Shown here piece by piece: positions 1 through 10,211 of a stretch of DNA of 64,000 nt. The stretch's first letter is position 1. Every line of letters begins with the position of its first letter. The position numbers and the translations under genes were made by a program. The stretch is taken from assembly GCA_036320915.1 (NCBI GenBank), contig JAXBDG010000013.1, positions 1,798,001 to 1,862,000 on the forward strand, given 5' to 3'. Source of the DNA: Linnemannia elongata. Lineage: Eukaryota > Mortierellomycota > Mortierellomycetes > Mortierellales > Mortierellaceae. The notes under the pieces are model-generated. The model saw only the letters and a program-made list of their open reading frames with translations. It searched no databases and had not been told where the DNA came from.

Positions 1-1689
1 TCCACCAATTTTTTACCAGCTGGCGGGATCTAATCTGTTGTTAGCATTGCATTGCTGCCAGTCATCCCTCCAAACGGCAAATGCAATCCCTCTCCTTTTT
101 TCTCTCTCGCTCCTCCCTGTAAAAAAATATCCTTCCCGCCGCATTCACAGTCCAGGTGTGGTATTCCGACGCATGCATTGCATCCATCGCTTCTAAGGAT
201 CTTTTTCTTTTCTTTTACAGCAACAGCAAGTCGCAGTCCGAGCGAGTAGATCGCGACATCATTCGGTGTGGAGCGTCGGCCCCCCCTTGTGTCCGTTACC
301 GCATCCCTCTTTTCATCGATAGCTTTACATAACGGCCTTTCCTTCCTTCTTCTTTTCTCTTCCCAGATTGTGGTCCATGATGTAGCAGGACTATCTATCC
401 CACATGTGAAGGTTCGAATGCAATTAGGGGGTCTACAAGGATAGACCTACGGAGGGGCCTCTTTCCTTTCCCTATCTTGTCGCAAGCCCTTTCTCCAGGA
501 ACAAGAGCAAAAAGTGTGCATGATTTTTAGTAAGTGCTTCGGCTTAGGTCAGACGCAATGACCATTGTTTTTCTCCACTAGTGCCCTTTTCCTTTGTTGT
601 ATATACCACATTCACACATGTGTGCGATCGATGACCTGGATGAAAGGAAGCGGAGAGTGCAGCAAATGCGAGAGGCTTATTCCGAATGATGGCGCGTGTC
701 TGGCTGCTACTTTGAGGCTCCTAGGCAGCCGGATACTTTTTTTTTTTTACTTCGTCCATCATAATAACACCCAATTAGGCACCCACGCTGTCGTTTATAC
801 ATTCTTAGGAAACAAAACAACCTCGTCAATAAGCGTGTTTGTGTATATGTGTGGGTAAGGGAATGTGTAGTGAGAAGAAGTAGGAAAGAAGGCCCAGAAT
901 GGCAACGGAAGAAAAATGGGCGGATGATTACGAGAGAGACTTTCGATCCACCCTTGTTTTGCTGTTGCTCTTGTTGTTAGTGGTGGCGATAAACACATTT
1001 TGTTTTTAGAACCATGCTTCGGCGATACGAGGGGTGAGGGTAAAGGGGGATCGAAGGTAGGGGCGAAAGTGGGTGCTCTCAACATGCTTGCTCTGGATGC
1101 TGTCGATTGCTTATTATTTTTACTCTCCGAGCCCAAGGCTCACTCTCACCACTGCATCTACCTCTCTGCTGCACATAATACATTCATTTATTCCACACCT
1201 ATTTTTTTTTTCCTTCTGCTCTCACTCATTAACTCACAGTCCTTCCCTCACTACAGTTCACATACAAAGCGAGAAATGGTGGCCAGTCGTCGGTGAGATA
1301 GGCCAGGATATTGGCGGGTAGGTATAGAGGCACACTGAGAGCCAAACGATTGTTAGAATGTATGAGGGAGAGTGAGAAAGAGCGGAGCGTTTCTGATCAA
1401 TTTGACAACCATGTACCTTCTCGGCCTGTCAAATATCCCCACCGGCGCCCTCCACGTCTTCCCTTGGAGCCACCTCCGATGGTTCCAGACCTTTGATCTG
1501 ATGATGATAATCGGGATACATAATTGCATTAGTTTTGATTCTGCAAGGTGATCTACTATCACACCACTTCCGCCATCCACTCCAGAATTTGTTTGCTGAG
1601 TGTGTTTGGCTCATATTGTTTCTCTTTCATTTTTCTTTACGCCTATCCACAGGTTCAGTAAAAACAGCAATTATCTCCCTTTCCAAGGG

Positions 1690-1728
<39 letters not shown>

Positions 1729-2990
1729 GAATGAGGCGACAGAAGTGCAGTGTATTGTTGTTGTTGGTTGTCCTTTGTTTTTGTCAAACCCAAATTGTAG
1801 GTGTGCATCAATTATCGAACCATTCTTGCAAATGTCTCATTTTGTATATGAATGGGTGGATTGTTGCTCAGATTCATTTCTGTTCCGAGTCGTATGCTTT
1901 TTATAATTGCAAACGGGTTGGACACAAGGTGGGTGAATGGTCGAAGAACAAATGCACAAGAGGACATGGATAATAAGAGGGGGTTAATTATAAATGAAGA
2001 AGGTTGCATAGGGGCAATGGTGGTTGAATACGTGAGGATAGGAGTGGGTCAAAATAAACAGGAAGGGGATTAGAGTGGTGAGCGAAATGCATGTTGAATA
2101 AACACGTTAGCTTAGAAGCAACTTTCTGGTTCTAGATAGATCTCTCAAGAGGCACTAGAACCATTTTTTTTATCTAAGGCTCCAGTCAATGCGTATTACT
2201 ATTACAAATGTACCATTGTGGAGCAAGACATCTTTTGGCCCAATTTTTTTTCTTCAAAGACTGCGACTGTGCTTGAATAAACGTTTGTTCACTCTCACTA
2301 GAAAGGTACCCCTTCTCCCTCTCCAACATGCTTTCTTGCTGGAGCAAGGTGTATCGTTGCACAGGTAACAATGGCATCCGGACAATTATGAGGAAATTTT
2401 TGTTGTGCTCAAGAATTCCGGCGATCGTTGTATAATAATAGGTCCATGGTTTGCAAAGTTTCCTTGGGTGAGTTTGTGGGAAGATGTCATTCTTTAGTGT
2501 CCTCGTTGTTTTTGTCTATGGTGGTTACTCGGACCCTCTTTGCACTTAAACAGAAAGAATGACCATCCATGTCTATGAGTACAAAGTGACCCCAGTTCTC
2601 GGAAGGAGTGAAAGGGTATTGTTTGATCGATGTTTGTATGTCTAGTCTTTCTTTTTATGACACAAGTACTGATGGATAGGGAAGGATGTGCCAAAAGTGA
2701 GACTGTACTTGTACTACTACTGCTACTCTTGTACTCTTGTCTGCACCTTCCTTTTGCTTGCCTTGATAAAAACGAGACAATCCATTGCATGTCGATTGCT
2801 TTCGCTACTGCTGATGGAATGATGGAATAAGGATACAGAGGGAGAATTGTAACAGTCTGATATCGATGCCTCTCTACTGCACACCTCAACAATCAGCAAA
2901 TCCAATCAAAGACAAAGACAATTAAAGTTCAGTCGGTGCCTGAGGACGGAGTGATAAAAAAAACGAGGGCTGCTTTCGCTCACTCCTACA
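1..2990. other. intergenic, no supported gene
   Basis: Only short overlapping frames on both strands, none with family motifs, a sensible start context or consistent codon use. The stretch contains homopolymer runs and a GA microsatellite. Possible distal flank of the gene starting at 3917. Nothing else is visible. Confidence 0.7.
1694..1724. repeat. (GA)n microsatellite
   Basis: Uninterrupted GA dinucleotide repeat of about 31 bp in non-coding DNA. Confidence 0.95.
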
Positions 2991-3836
2991 GTACTCTGCT
3001 TCATTCATTCACTCTGCTTACTTCCTGTCTTGTCTGGCCTGTCCTCTCTTTCTCCTCACTTCTTTTTGTTGTCTTTCCTCATCACTTTTCTCTCACTTCT
3101 CTTTCTTTCTTCTTCTTTCATCTCCATACCTCTCATTCCCCTCATTCCTCCTCCTCCCTCCTCTTCCTCGTCGTCCTCATCACCCATTCCTTTCTTGACA
3201 GACTCATCTCCCTCTCTTCCTCCGCAACCCCGCAACGACAGTCTTTTCTTCGTTTTACCTTTTACTTTCGCGCTCTTTTTCTCTCTTTCGCCCTAGCTCC
3301 ACCTTTCTTCTTGAGCACTTCTCTGTCCAGCTCGACTTAACCCCCCTTTAACGACCCTCGGCACTCCCCTTACCTCCTCCTGCCTAGTTTACCTTCCTGT
3401 AACCACCGTTCCCTTACACTATTGAACGTTGCAAAAGCCTCTTCCCGCCAATTTTCCCTCCGCGTCCTATTTCTTGCCTTCTCGCCATCTTCCTTATCTT
3501 TCAAAGGAAAAAAGGAGGTTCAAGCCATTCCTTTCTTGTCGGTTGCAGTTTTATCTTTTCGCTCGCTGTAGTAGCCTTCTTCGGTCCTCCTTCTCTCCTC
3601 TCTCCTTTGCTCAGCTCAACTCCTCCTTCTTCGCTTTTTGTCGCCTTTGTTGCATTTTCCTTGCGTCAACTTTTTTCCTTCGTCCCCATTCCATTCCTGA
3701 GACACGTTGGATTTTTTTTTCTTCAAAGGAAAAAAGAAAACTGCTCTCGTATCTTAATATACCACACGGACAAAATCTCCTTTTCACTTCCTTTTATTCA
3801 CACCCACAACAACAGTAACAACAAAAGTAACAACAA

Positions 3837-3883
<47 letters not shown>

Positions 3884-3916
3884 CCACCAACATCAACAAC
3901 ACATAACTCAACAACC
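2990..3916 (+). promoter_or_regulatory. pyrimidine-rich promoter and CAA-repeat 5' leader
   Basis: From about 2990 to 3790 the plus strand is strongly CT-rich, as seen ahead of other genes here. From about 3804 to 3905 it switches to CAA/CAACAT trinucleotide repeats ending 10 bp before the ATG at 3917. CAA-rich leaders are typically unstructured and common in highly translated fungal mRNAs. That this one enhances translation is inference. Confidence 0.6.
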
Positions 3917-5210
3917 ATGGGTGGAATCGTCTGGAACGAATGGGCACGCTTGATGTGCTTGACTGCAGCTTTCGGTAAGTCGTTGTTCTTTCTTTCTTTT
4001 TTTTACCATTCGTTTCTCACGTTCTCCAAAAGACCGTTGATCCAGCCCACACCGACCGCAACGAAACAAACAACCACCGCAAAAAGAAAAAAGAATGAAC
4101 CAATGAGGGAATCGGATTATTTTGTTTTTCATGTCCAAACTTTTTTTCTATCTTCGGTGTTTTATGCTCACTCGTTATTATATTCTCCTTTTCGTCAACG
4201 AAAATAGTTGTCTTTGTGGGAGGCGCCATGGGAGTCTTCCAGCCCTTCCCTGCATTCTCCGTCTTGGGGTATGTTCTCTTCTGCTTCTTTCGTCTTGCAA
4301 TTGATTCAAGGATAAACTGCACGCATACACAGCAAACGGAAGAACAACAATCATACCCTGCAAGGAATATTTTTCATTTCATACTGGAACAGACAAAGGA
4401 ATGCAAGCCAAACCCAAAGAAGCATAGACAGGGTCATGAGGGAGGAAGGAGTATATGACAATCAAGGAGGGGCTAGATCGTCCTCGTCATCGGGCGGATA
4501 AATCGATAAAAATGGACTATTTCCCTTCACCTATCTCTTGAAAGTCTCTCTCTCTCTCTCTCTCGCCCAACACCCAAACGCTCATTCCACACGAGGACAG
4601 AGACATCATCAAACCCTCCGAGGGGAAGGGACACAGGAACAATATTTCTTCCTCGCGGAATATTTCTTACAGCTCACTACAGACTTGTTCGATGGTTACA
4701 CATATGACAAACAAGATTCATTACAAGGTCAACCATCTCATCTCACACGCATACCCTCTTTTTCTCTTTGGATCTATAATAGAAACTTGAAGGGACTTTA
4801 TGCTTTGCCAGTACCAGTACTTCCTGTCATCCTAACGTAAGGAGAACAACAATGCCTTTGCTCTACCCTCACAATACGCCCTATTCATCTTCAGGAAGAA
4901 CCAAAGAAGAAATCTCTAACTGGAGTTCCCTCCATTATCTTTTTTCTCCTTCTCTTCCAACAGTGTGCTAGGAATATTGGTCTGGGTGATGGAATACCCG
5001 CTTATCATGACAGACTACTTCAACGGCCCACGTTCATATATGCCAAAAGTCGCCTTCTACATCCCCGTCGCAGTCCTTTCGATGCTCGAGGCTCAGACAA
5101 TCAACGGAGGTGTCTATCTTGCCATTGGAACCGTCGCCTACATGATGGCTGTCCGGGCCGATTTCTTGAAACAGGCTTCTTCGGCTGGATCCTTTGGTCG
5201 TCTTCCATAA
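3917..5210 (+). CDS. small multi-pass membrane protein, DUF7727-like
   Basis: Exons 3917-3974, 4208-4268 and 4964-5210 (366 nt, 121 residues), all with GT-AG borders and phases that join cleanly. The start MGGIVWNEWARLMCLTAA and three to four hydrophobic segments resemble the fungal DUF7727 family, whose members start MGxLVWHEWxR and are small membrane proteins of unknown function. The ATG follows the CAA leader in a good context (aaccATGG). The third intron-free part holds two hydrophobic stretches (around residues 60-75 and 80-105). It ends in a short polar tail, and an open, codon-biased frame follows the stop in another frame (5218-5364), so the annotated C-terminus may be affected by a frameshift. 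Family assignment is from memory of the N-terminal signature. The biochemical role is unknown. Confidence 0.75.
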
Positions 5211-5217
5211 TGGGGAG

Positions 5218-5364
5218 ATGGTCCTGGCAACCATGGAAATTATCGGTACCTTCAGCATCACCACCACCACCTTCACAATTTTGGAACTCTTCGGCGACAT
5301 GAAAACCGGGAAATACACCCGGGACCAGGAGCTCTCTTGTTCTCGACTCAACCGCATAACATAA
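5218..5364 (+). other. open frame directly after the DUF7727-like stop
   Basis: A 48-codon open frame starts with ATG 7 bp after the upstream stop, in a different frame. Its third positions are mostly C or G (ACC, ATC, TTC, GGC), as in the real genes of this window, and it encodes a hydrophobic stretch (TMEIIGTFSI...). It could be a lost C-terminal exon, a frameshifted extension or an unrelated relic. Confidence 0.35.
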
Positions 5365-5765
5365 CAACTATTCCGACCTACTTCACCAACTACCCAATCC
5401 TACATCATATCACCGCACACGTTAGATCGTGCTAGAAAAAATAGGGTGGTGTCCACCTACCTACCCATTACCACCACCCATCATCATTTCACCAATCTCT
5501 ACCCCTGTACCATAGCTTACCTCATCTCCTCCTCTCTCACTCCGTAGTCGTTTGTTTTTCGTCTCTTTTTCCATTAAGGACAAAAATAAACGGCACCCCA
5601 AAAGTCATAGAATCAGACACATGTTTTCTCCACGATCAATTTACGTTTTTTAATAGGAAGATTTGAAAAGATGCTGGTAAGAGATGGATGTGGGGGGGGG
5701 GGGGGATAAAGACTAGATTTGTTCCAGTAGATCGAGAGGGAGGGTGTGCATGGTCGAGACGGCAT
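5365..5765. other. intergenic between convergent genes
   Basis: 3' flanks of the convergent DUF7727-like and LCL2-like genes. It contains a run of G at about 5692-5704 and nothing else recognisable. Confidence 0.6.
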
Positions 5766-6689
5766 TTAGCACTTGTTGGGACCCCTGTAGCAGACATACC
5801 ACTCGCCCCGAAGACACTTTGTATCGGTATCGTAAGGGCAAGGACACTGGACCGGTCGATCGACACAGACTTGTGTCTCTTCGCAGTAATACCCCTTGCA
5901 TGCCGAAGCTAGATATAGAATCAGAAAATGTATACGATAAAAAAACCAATTAATTACACGCGCATTATTTCTGGGGTGTATAGGTTGTTACAGCGACGGA
6001 GCATCTAAAAGCCGATCAATTGACTTTTGAGCACTGAATGGTCATGGAATTGGAGAGAGAGGCCTTTTGGTATTACCATCGCTGGAGGGAAAGTCCTCTG
6101 AATCGTCCTCAGAATCATCGTGCTGTTGGGCAGAACCGCCTCCAAAAAAGTCATCAAACGGTGACGAATGCTGCTGCCTCCTCTGCTGCTGCCTCTGTTG
6201 GCGATCCTGTTGTGCCTGAGCCTGAGCCTTGGCGGCTTGGTGGCGCAAGAACATGGGTGCCGAGGACGGGATGGTGTCTGACATGGGAGTCCCGAATCCC
6301 TTCTTCCCTTCACCGCCGTGCCTTACTTGTGTTGGGGTCGACGACGAGGAATGGGAGGATGAGTGTGATGAGGTGTGGTGATGAGTGTTTGTTGTTGACT
6401 TGAAGAGGTCAAGCGGTGAGAAAGAGGGTATTGCGACGTGGGCTAAGGAAAGGGCGAGGATGATGATGATGAAGGAGAAGATGACGCGTATTGCGAGTCC
6501 GTTGGAGGGTGGTGATGCTGTGGAAGGAGTTGCTTTGGATGCAGTGGAGCGCGCTCTTGTATCGTTGGTTTTGGTTTTTTGTGGATGAGGAGAAGGTGGG
6601 GAAGAGACGTTTGACTCTGCAGGTGAAGAGGGGGAGGAAGTGGAAGGCATGGTTGTGGATGGCGGAGGGGATCTCTTTGGTGATGACAT
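5766..6689 (-). CDS. LCL2: LCL2-like (long chronological lifespan 2) ER/secretory protein with N-terminal membrane anchor
   Basis: Two exons on the minus strand: 6689-6077 and 5908-5766, joined by a 168-bp intron (756 nt, 251 residues). The splice joins a phase-1 donor (GATG|GTAATA) to CTAG|CTTCGG. The C-terminal 45 residues carry the cysteine pattern of fungal LCL2 proteins (CKGYYC, a CVDRPVQCPCP core, a terminal VC...C). Upstream lies the family's acidic/Gln-rich region with FDDFFGG. LCL2 is known in yeast as a putative ER-associated-degradation component. Unlike typical LCL2, which has a cleaved signal peptide, this model starts with about 64 Ser/Pro/Thr-rich residues and then a hydrophobic segment (about 65-85), suggesting a type II anchor. 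A Ser/His-rich linker follows. An upstream in-frame non-ATG extension was not used; the ATG at 6689 is the first ATG in frame. Confidence 0.8.
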
Positions 6690-6894
6690 TGTTAGGCTAA
6701 TGTGTTGTGTGCGAACAAAGAAAGGGTTGCAGGACGAACACAAACGACAAAGTGGCCAAAGCATGGGAACAAAAACCAGGGACAAAATAGTCTTAAGGGT
6801 GGCAGATATAGGCCTATTGTCTTTTTTTTGTTGGTGGCGCTTTAATCAACACTCTACAACGTTCTTTCCTGAAGTTGACACAAGGAGCGGTATT

Positions 6895-7587
6895 TTACTT
6901 GTGCGAGGGGCAGACAGTAGGTGGGGGACAAACAGGAGGTGGGGGACAAGCCGGCACTGGAGGACATTTAGGATCGTTCTTGGGTGGTGGCGGTAGTTTC
7001 ACTGGCGGAGAAGGTATTGGTTTTGGTGCGTGACCCGGAGCAGGTACCGGTGCAGGTGTTGGACTTGGAGTTGGTTCCGGTGCTGGAGGCGGGGTAGGTT
7101 CTGGTGCAGGTGGCGGGGTAGGTTCCGGTGCAGGTGCCGGGGTAGGTTCCAGTGCTGGATTCGGGGTAGGTTCCGGTGCAGACTGTGAACTCGGCGAAGT
7201 TGTCGGGGTAGGCGATGGACTCGGAGAAGGTGGCGGTGAAAATACTACACTCGGAGCAGGTTCTAGTGAAGGTTGTGGTACTGGCGGCGTTTGTGTAAAC
7301 TGTTGTTCTGGTGGTGGTTCCACGGGACCTCCAATTGAACGCCGATAAAGTTGTGGTGGACTATAACCTGCACGTCTTCGCATAAGCCGCAAAGAGTCTC
7401 TCATCATGTTTCGTTGTTCAGTCGCCAGCTTGCCTGCGACAATACGAACACACTGGCCTTTAATCGCCGAACCACCCAAGGCAAGACAATCTTCTTTAGT
7501 GATCGACAGTGCGACAGTTGTGTCTGCCATTGCACTGCTGCCAAAAATGGCGAGGCTGCATGCCAGGAGCATCAACTTTGGCAACAT
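6895..7587 (-). CDS. secreted proline-rich protein
   Basis: Single exon, 230 residues. The ATG at 7587 begins a clear signal peptide (MLPKLMLLACSLAIFGSSAMA), then a short conserved-looking segment with two Cys (ITKEDCLALGG...GQCVRI). From about residue 90 to the end the protein is Pro/Thr/Ala/Glu-rich, with repeated PEPTP-PAPEPTP units. It closes with a short CPP-Cys tail (four Cys in the last 25 residues). The longer upstream frame runs through a poly-A tract and was not used. Likely a cell-wall or extracellular structural protein; no enzyme domain is visible. Function unknown. Confidence 0.8.
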   Translation of the reverse strand: MLPKLMLLACSLAIFGSSAMADTTVALSITKEDCLALGGSAIKGQCVRIVAGKLATEQRNMMRDSLRLMRRRAGYSPPQLYRRSIGGPVEPPPEQQFTQTPPVPQPSLEPAPSVVFSPPPSPSPSPTPTTSPSSQSAPEPTPNPALEPTPAPAPEPTPPPAPEPTPPPAPEPTPSPTPAPVPAPGHAPKPIPSPPVKLPPPPKNDPKCPPVPACPPPPVCPPPTVCPSHK

Positions 7588-7817
7588 TCTAGTATGAATT
7601 GATTTTTTTTTTTTTTTTTTTTTTTGGTTAGCCCATTTGTTATGTGTGCATGAAGAGAATGTCAGCGTTGAACGAGAAAGTTCGTCTTGCGTGAGGAGGA
7701 GCTTGCCTTGTGAAAAATGACTAGAACGGTGTCTGTCGTCGTGGAAGTGGGACTTTGAGAATAGAAGGAAAGGAATGTATTTGGAATGGGAGTCGTTTCT
7801 AAGTGGGAGGGGTGGGG

Positions 7818-7824
7818 TTTTATA
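7818..7824 (-). promoter_or_regulatory. possible TATA box of the secreted Pro-rich gene
   Basis: TATAAAA on the minus strand about 230 bp upstream of the ATG at 7587. A poly-A run (7603-7625 as T on the plus strand) lies between it and the start codon. Confidence 0.4.
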
Positions 7825-10211
7825 CATGTTTCCTCGGTGCTTGTTCGACGGGTCTAGAAGATATAAACGTCGCTTTAACAAACATACCAATCAAAGGGAA
7901 CACAGAGTTGGGTCAACATGTAACCAACAAAGTGGTAGAAGTGAGTGGTTCAAGGAAGGCCATAAAAAAAAGGCAGATGGGAGGGGAAAACAGAAGAGGG
8001 GTGGCACTTAAATAACATCGAAAGAGGGAAAGGCGACGAGAGTCTAGGCGCCATTTTTGAGAGCTTACATGATAAAATAGAGATTGTATGAAGCAAACGC
8101 AAAGCAAACCCCCCCCCTTTTTCTCTGATTTTGCCGTCTATCAAACGTAGTCCGTCCGCCATCATGAGGGGGACCTGACTAAAAGACGAGAAGAGATCTC
8201 AGGATGTCATGAAAGAGATGTCAAACGACAACACACATTTGTCTTTGAACTGGGGAGGAAAATGCGCTGGATTATTGTCCAGAGCAGTCAGCGGACAAGC
8301 ATGGAAAATTGAGATTCGTACCCCTTTTCACTGGTCCGTTAAGGAGAAATGTATCTGTTATTTCTGTGTCGAGGAAGAACAGATACCAGGGTATCTATGG
8401 TAAATCGGAAGGGACGTTGAAGCGTTGCTGTTGTATATCCTTCAAAAGAACTCGTGCTATTTATCCAAAACTAGGAGAAAATGACGATTCTGTTCTTGAT
8501 GAAAAAATCGAGGGTATTGAGAACAAAAAAAAAGAAAAAGAAAAGGTAAGGGATCAAGTGGAAGGATCTGGTCGTAACAAAGGAAAGCGAGGGAAGGATC
8601 TACACAAGAGAAGAGAGAGTAGGATGTATCTTACAGTCAGCGGGTAAACTAAAAAAAAAAAAAAAAAAAAAAACACCGGGAAATAGTAAATATCTCGCAA
8701 CTTTGACAACGCATCATTTTCCTCCGTCCCTCTCCCTATCTTTTTCCTACTCGAATTTTTCTTTCGCGCTTTGTTCTCACACGCACCAAGAAGAAGACCG
8801 TTAGACTTCGTCGCAGGAATAGACACCAGCTTAAACAACAACAATGATAGAAGGGATTCTCCAACTTACACAGAATCGCTTATTGTGACACATACTTTTC
8901 TCCCATAATCGTGTCCTCTGGGCGGCAGTGTTGCAGTGAGATTTCGACCGGAGCCGCCAACACCTGCTCCGCGATGGTAGGGAGGCATGACAAGGCGACC
9001 AAAGGTTTGATTAGCACGTTGTTTTCTTCTTTTCCGATAGGTATTGTTGTTTGTTAAGTTCAACGTTCGTTATTGTTCCTGGATGTGAAGAAAAGAGAAA
9101 TGAGACTTGTGTAAAAACTCTGAGAAGGAAATTGTAACTGTACGACAAAGTAGGCGGGTATGTTATGTATGCGGAGCTTTGGTGGTTTTTTTTTGAGAGT
9201 TGAGGTGTTGGGGCGTTGAAGTGTTGATGTCGATGTTGATGCAGACGAGACCGTGGTAGTCAAACACACTACTGCAGGGAACCAAAGGACTGGGCATTAG
9301 AAGCCGGAAAGATACTAGGGGAATGTTAGAGTGAAAAAAGTAATTAAGAGAAGGAGAGGATCGTGGGAAGGACGTGCAACATGCCAGGTAAAAAATGCAA
9401 GGGAAGGCCGGGAAACATGCCTGGGTGGAGGCGAAAATTCCACCGGAAAAAACCCTTGACATTTACTGTTGAATGAAACAAAAACATGGCGTGATGCCAA
9501 GGAGGCCTCAGAGATCTTGTGATGTGCAGCACATCAAATGCCATCATCTTTCTCTCTCCCTTCCTTTCTTTCGCACTTTCTCTCCTATTTACAAGTCCTT
9601 TGTGAAAGGAAAGGCCGCACATCAAGGTTGACCAAACTAATCGTCTTTCTAGGGAATTCTCTAAGTACATTTTTTTCCATTATGAAGCCAAATGTGGTTT
9701 ACCAAGGAGAGAAGGAGAGAAGGAGAGGTAAGCGTAAGGAGGCAATGGTAAATTCGCCACCAAACAAGGCGAATAAGCAAAGGAAACAAGCTGCATAGTC
9801 CAAGGGCGAGTAAGAGTTAAACAAAAACGTGAGGAACTCAGAAAGTGTTGCTTCCAACCACAATAGCTTGAGGCGGTGCAATTGTGCAAGGATAGAAGAA
9901 AAAAGGAAGGCATAATGAAAGGGCTCGGCGACTGCATGTCCATCAAAGGGTAATGTTTTATCAGTAATGGTGAAGTCGCCTTGTTCAAAGCAACGCGTCT
10001 CCCGTCATTTCAACGCGTCTCAGCCACTCAATTCGTTCCAGTTGATCCCTGATTGGAATATGATGGATAAGCCACCGAGACGGTTGGGGAGTCTCGAAAG
10101 TCCAATCAAGACAAACCTTTTTTTTTTTTTTTTTTTGACCCACCTTTTTTCTTCCCACTCTTTCCTCTCTACCCTAAGCAACCATCCCCCAAGAAAGCAT
10201 TTACGACTCCT
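7825..10211. other. intergenic, no supported gene
   Basis: Contains an A23 run (8651-8673) and a T16 run just before the next gene (about 10119-10136). Short frames lack starts or motifs. A minus-strand frame at 8866-9063 looks protein-like at its C-terminal end but has no ATG at its 5' end. The last 250 bp are the promoter and leader of the lactone oxidase. Confidence 0.6.

Noticed and set aside
2494..2892. 132-codon minus-strand frame
   Set aside because: Composition follows the local low-complexity DNA; no motif, and the codon use is unlike the real genes.
2936..3818. Overlapping plus-strand frames rich in Ser, Leu and Phe
   Set aside because: They are translations of the CT-rich promoter; several frames are open at once, as expected of pyrimidine tracts.
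6690..6785. Upstream extension of the LCL2-like frame
   Set aside because: Begins with a non-ATG codon and adds a segment unlike the family. The ATG at 6689 is preferred.
7588..7890. Upstream extension of the secreted Pro-rich protein
   Set aside because: It runs through a poly-A tract as poly-Lys and would bury the signal peptide.
8866..9063. Minus-strand frame with basic and Gly-rich protein
   Set aside because: The 5' codon is TTG, not ATG. No family, no partner exon and no leader. Possibly a terminal exon, but not supportable.
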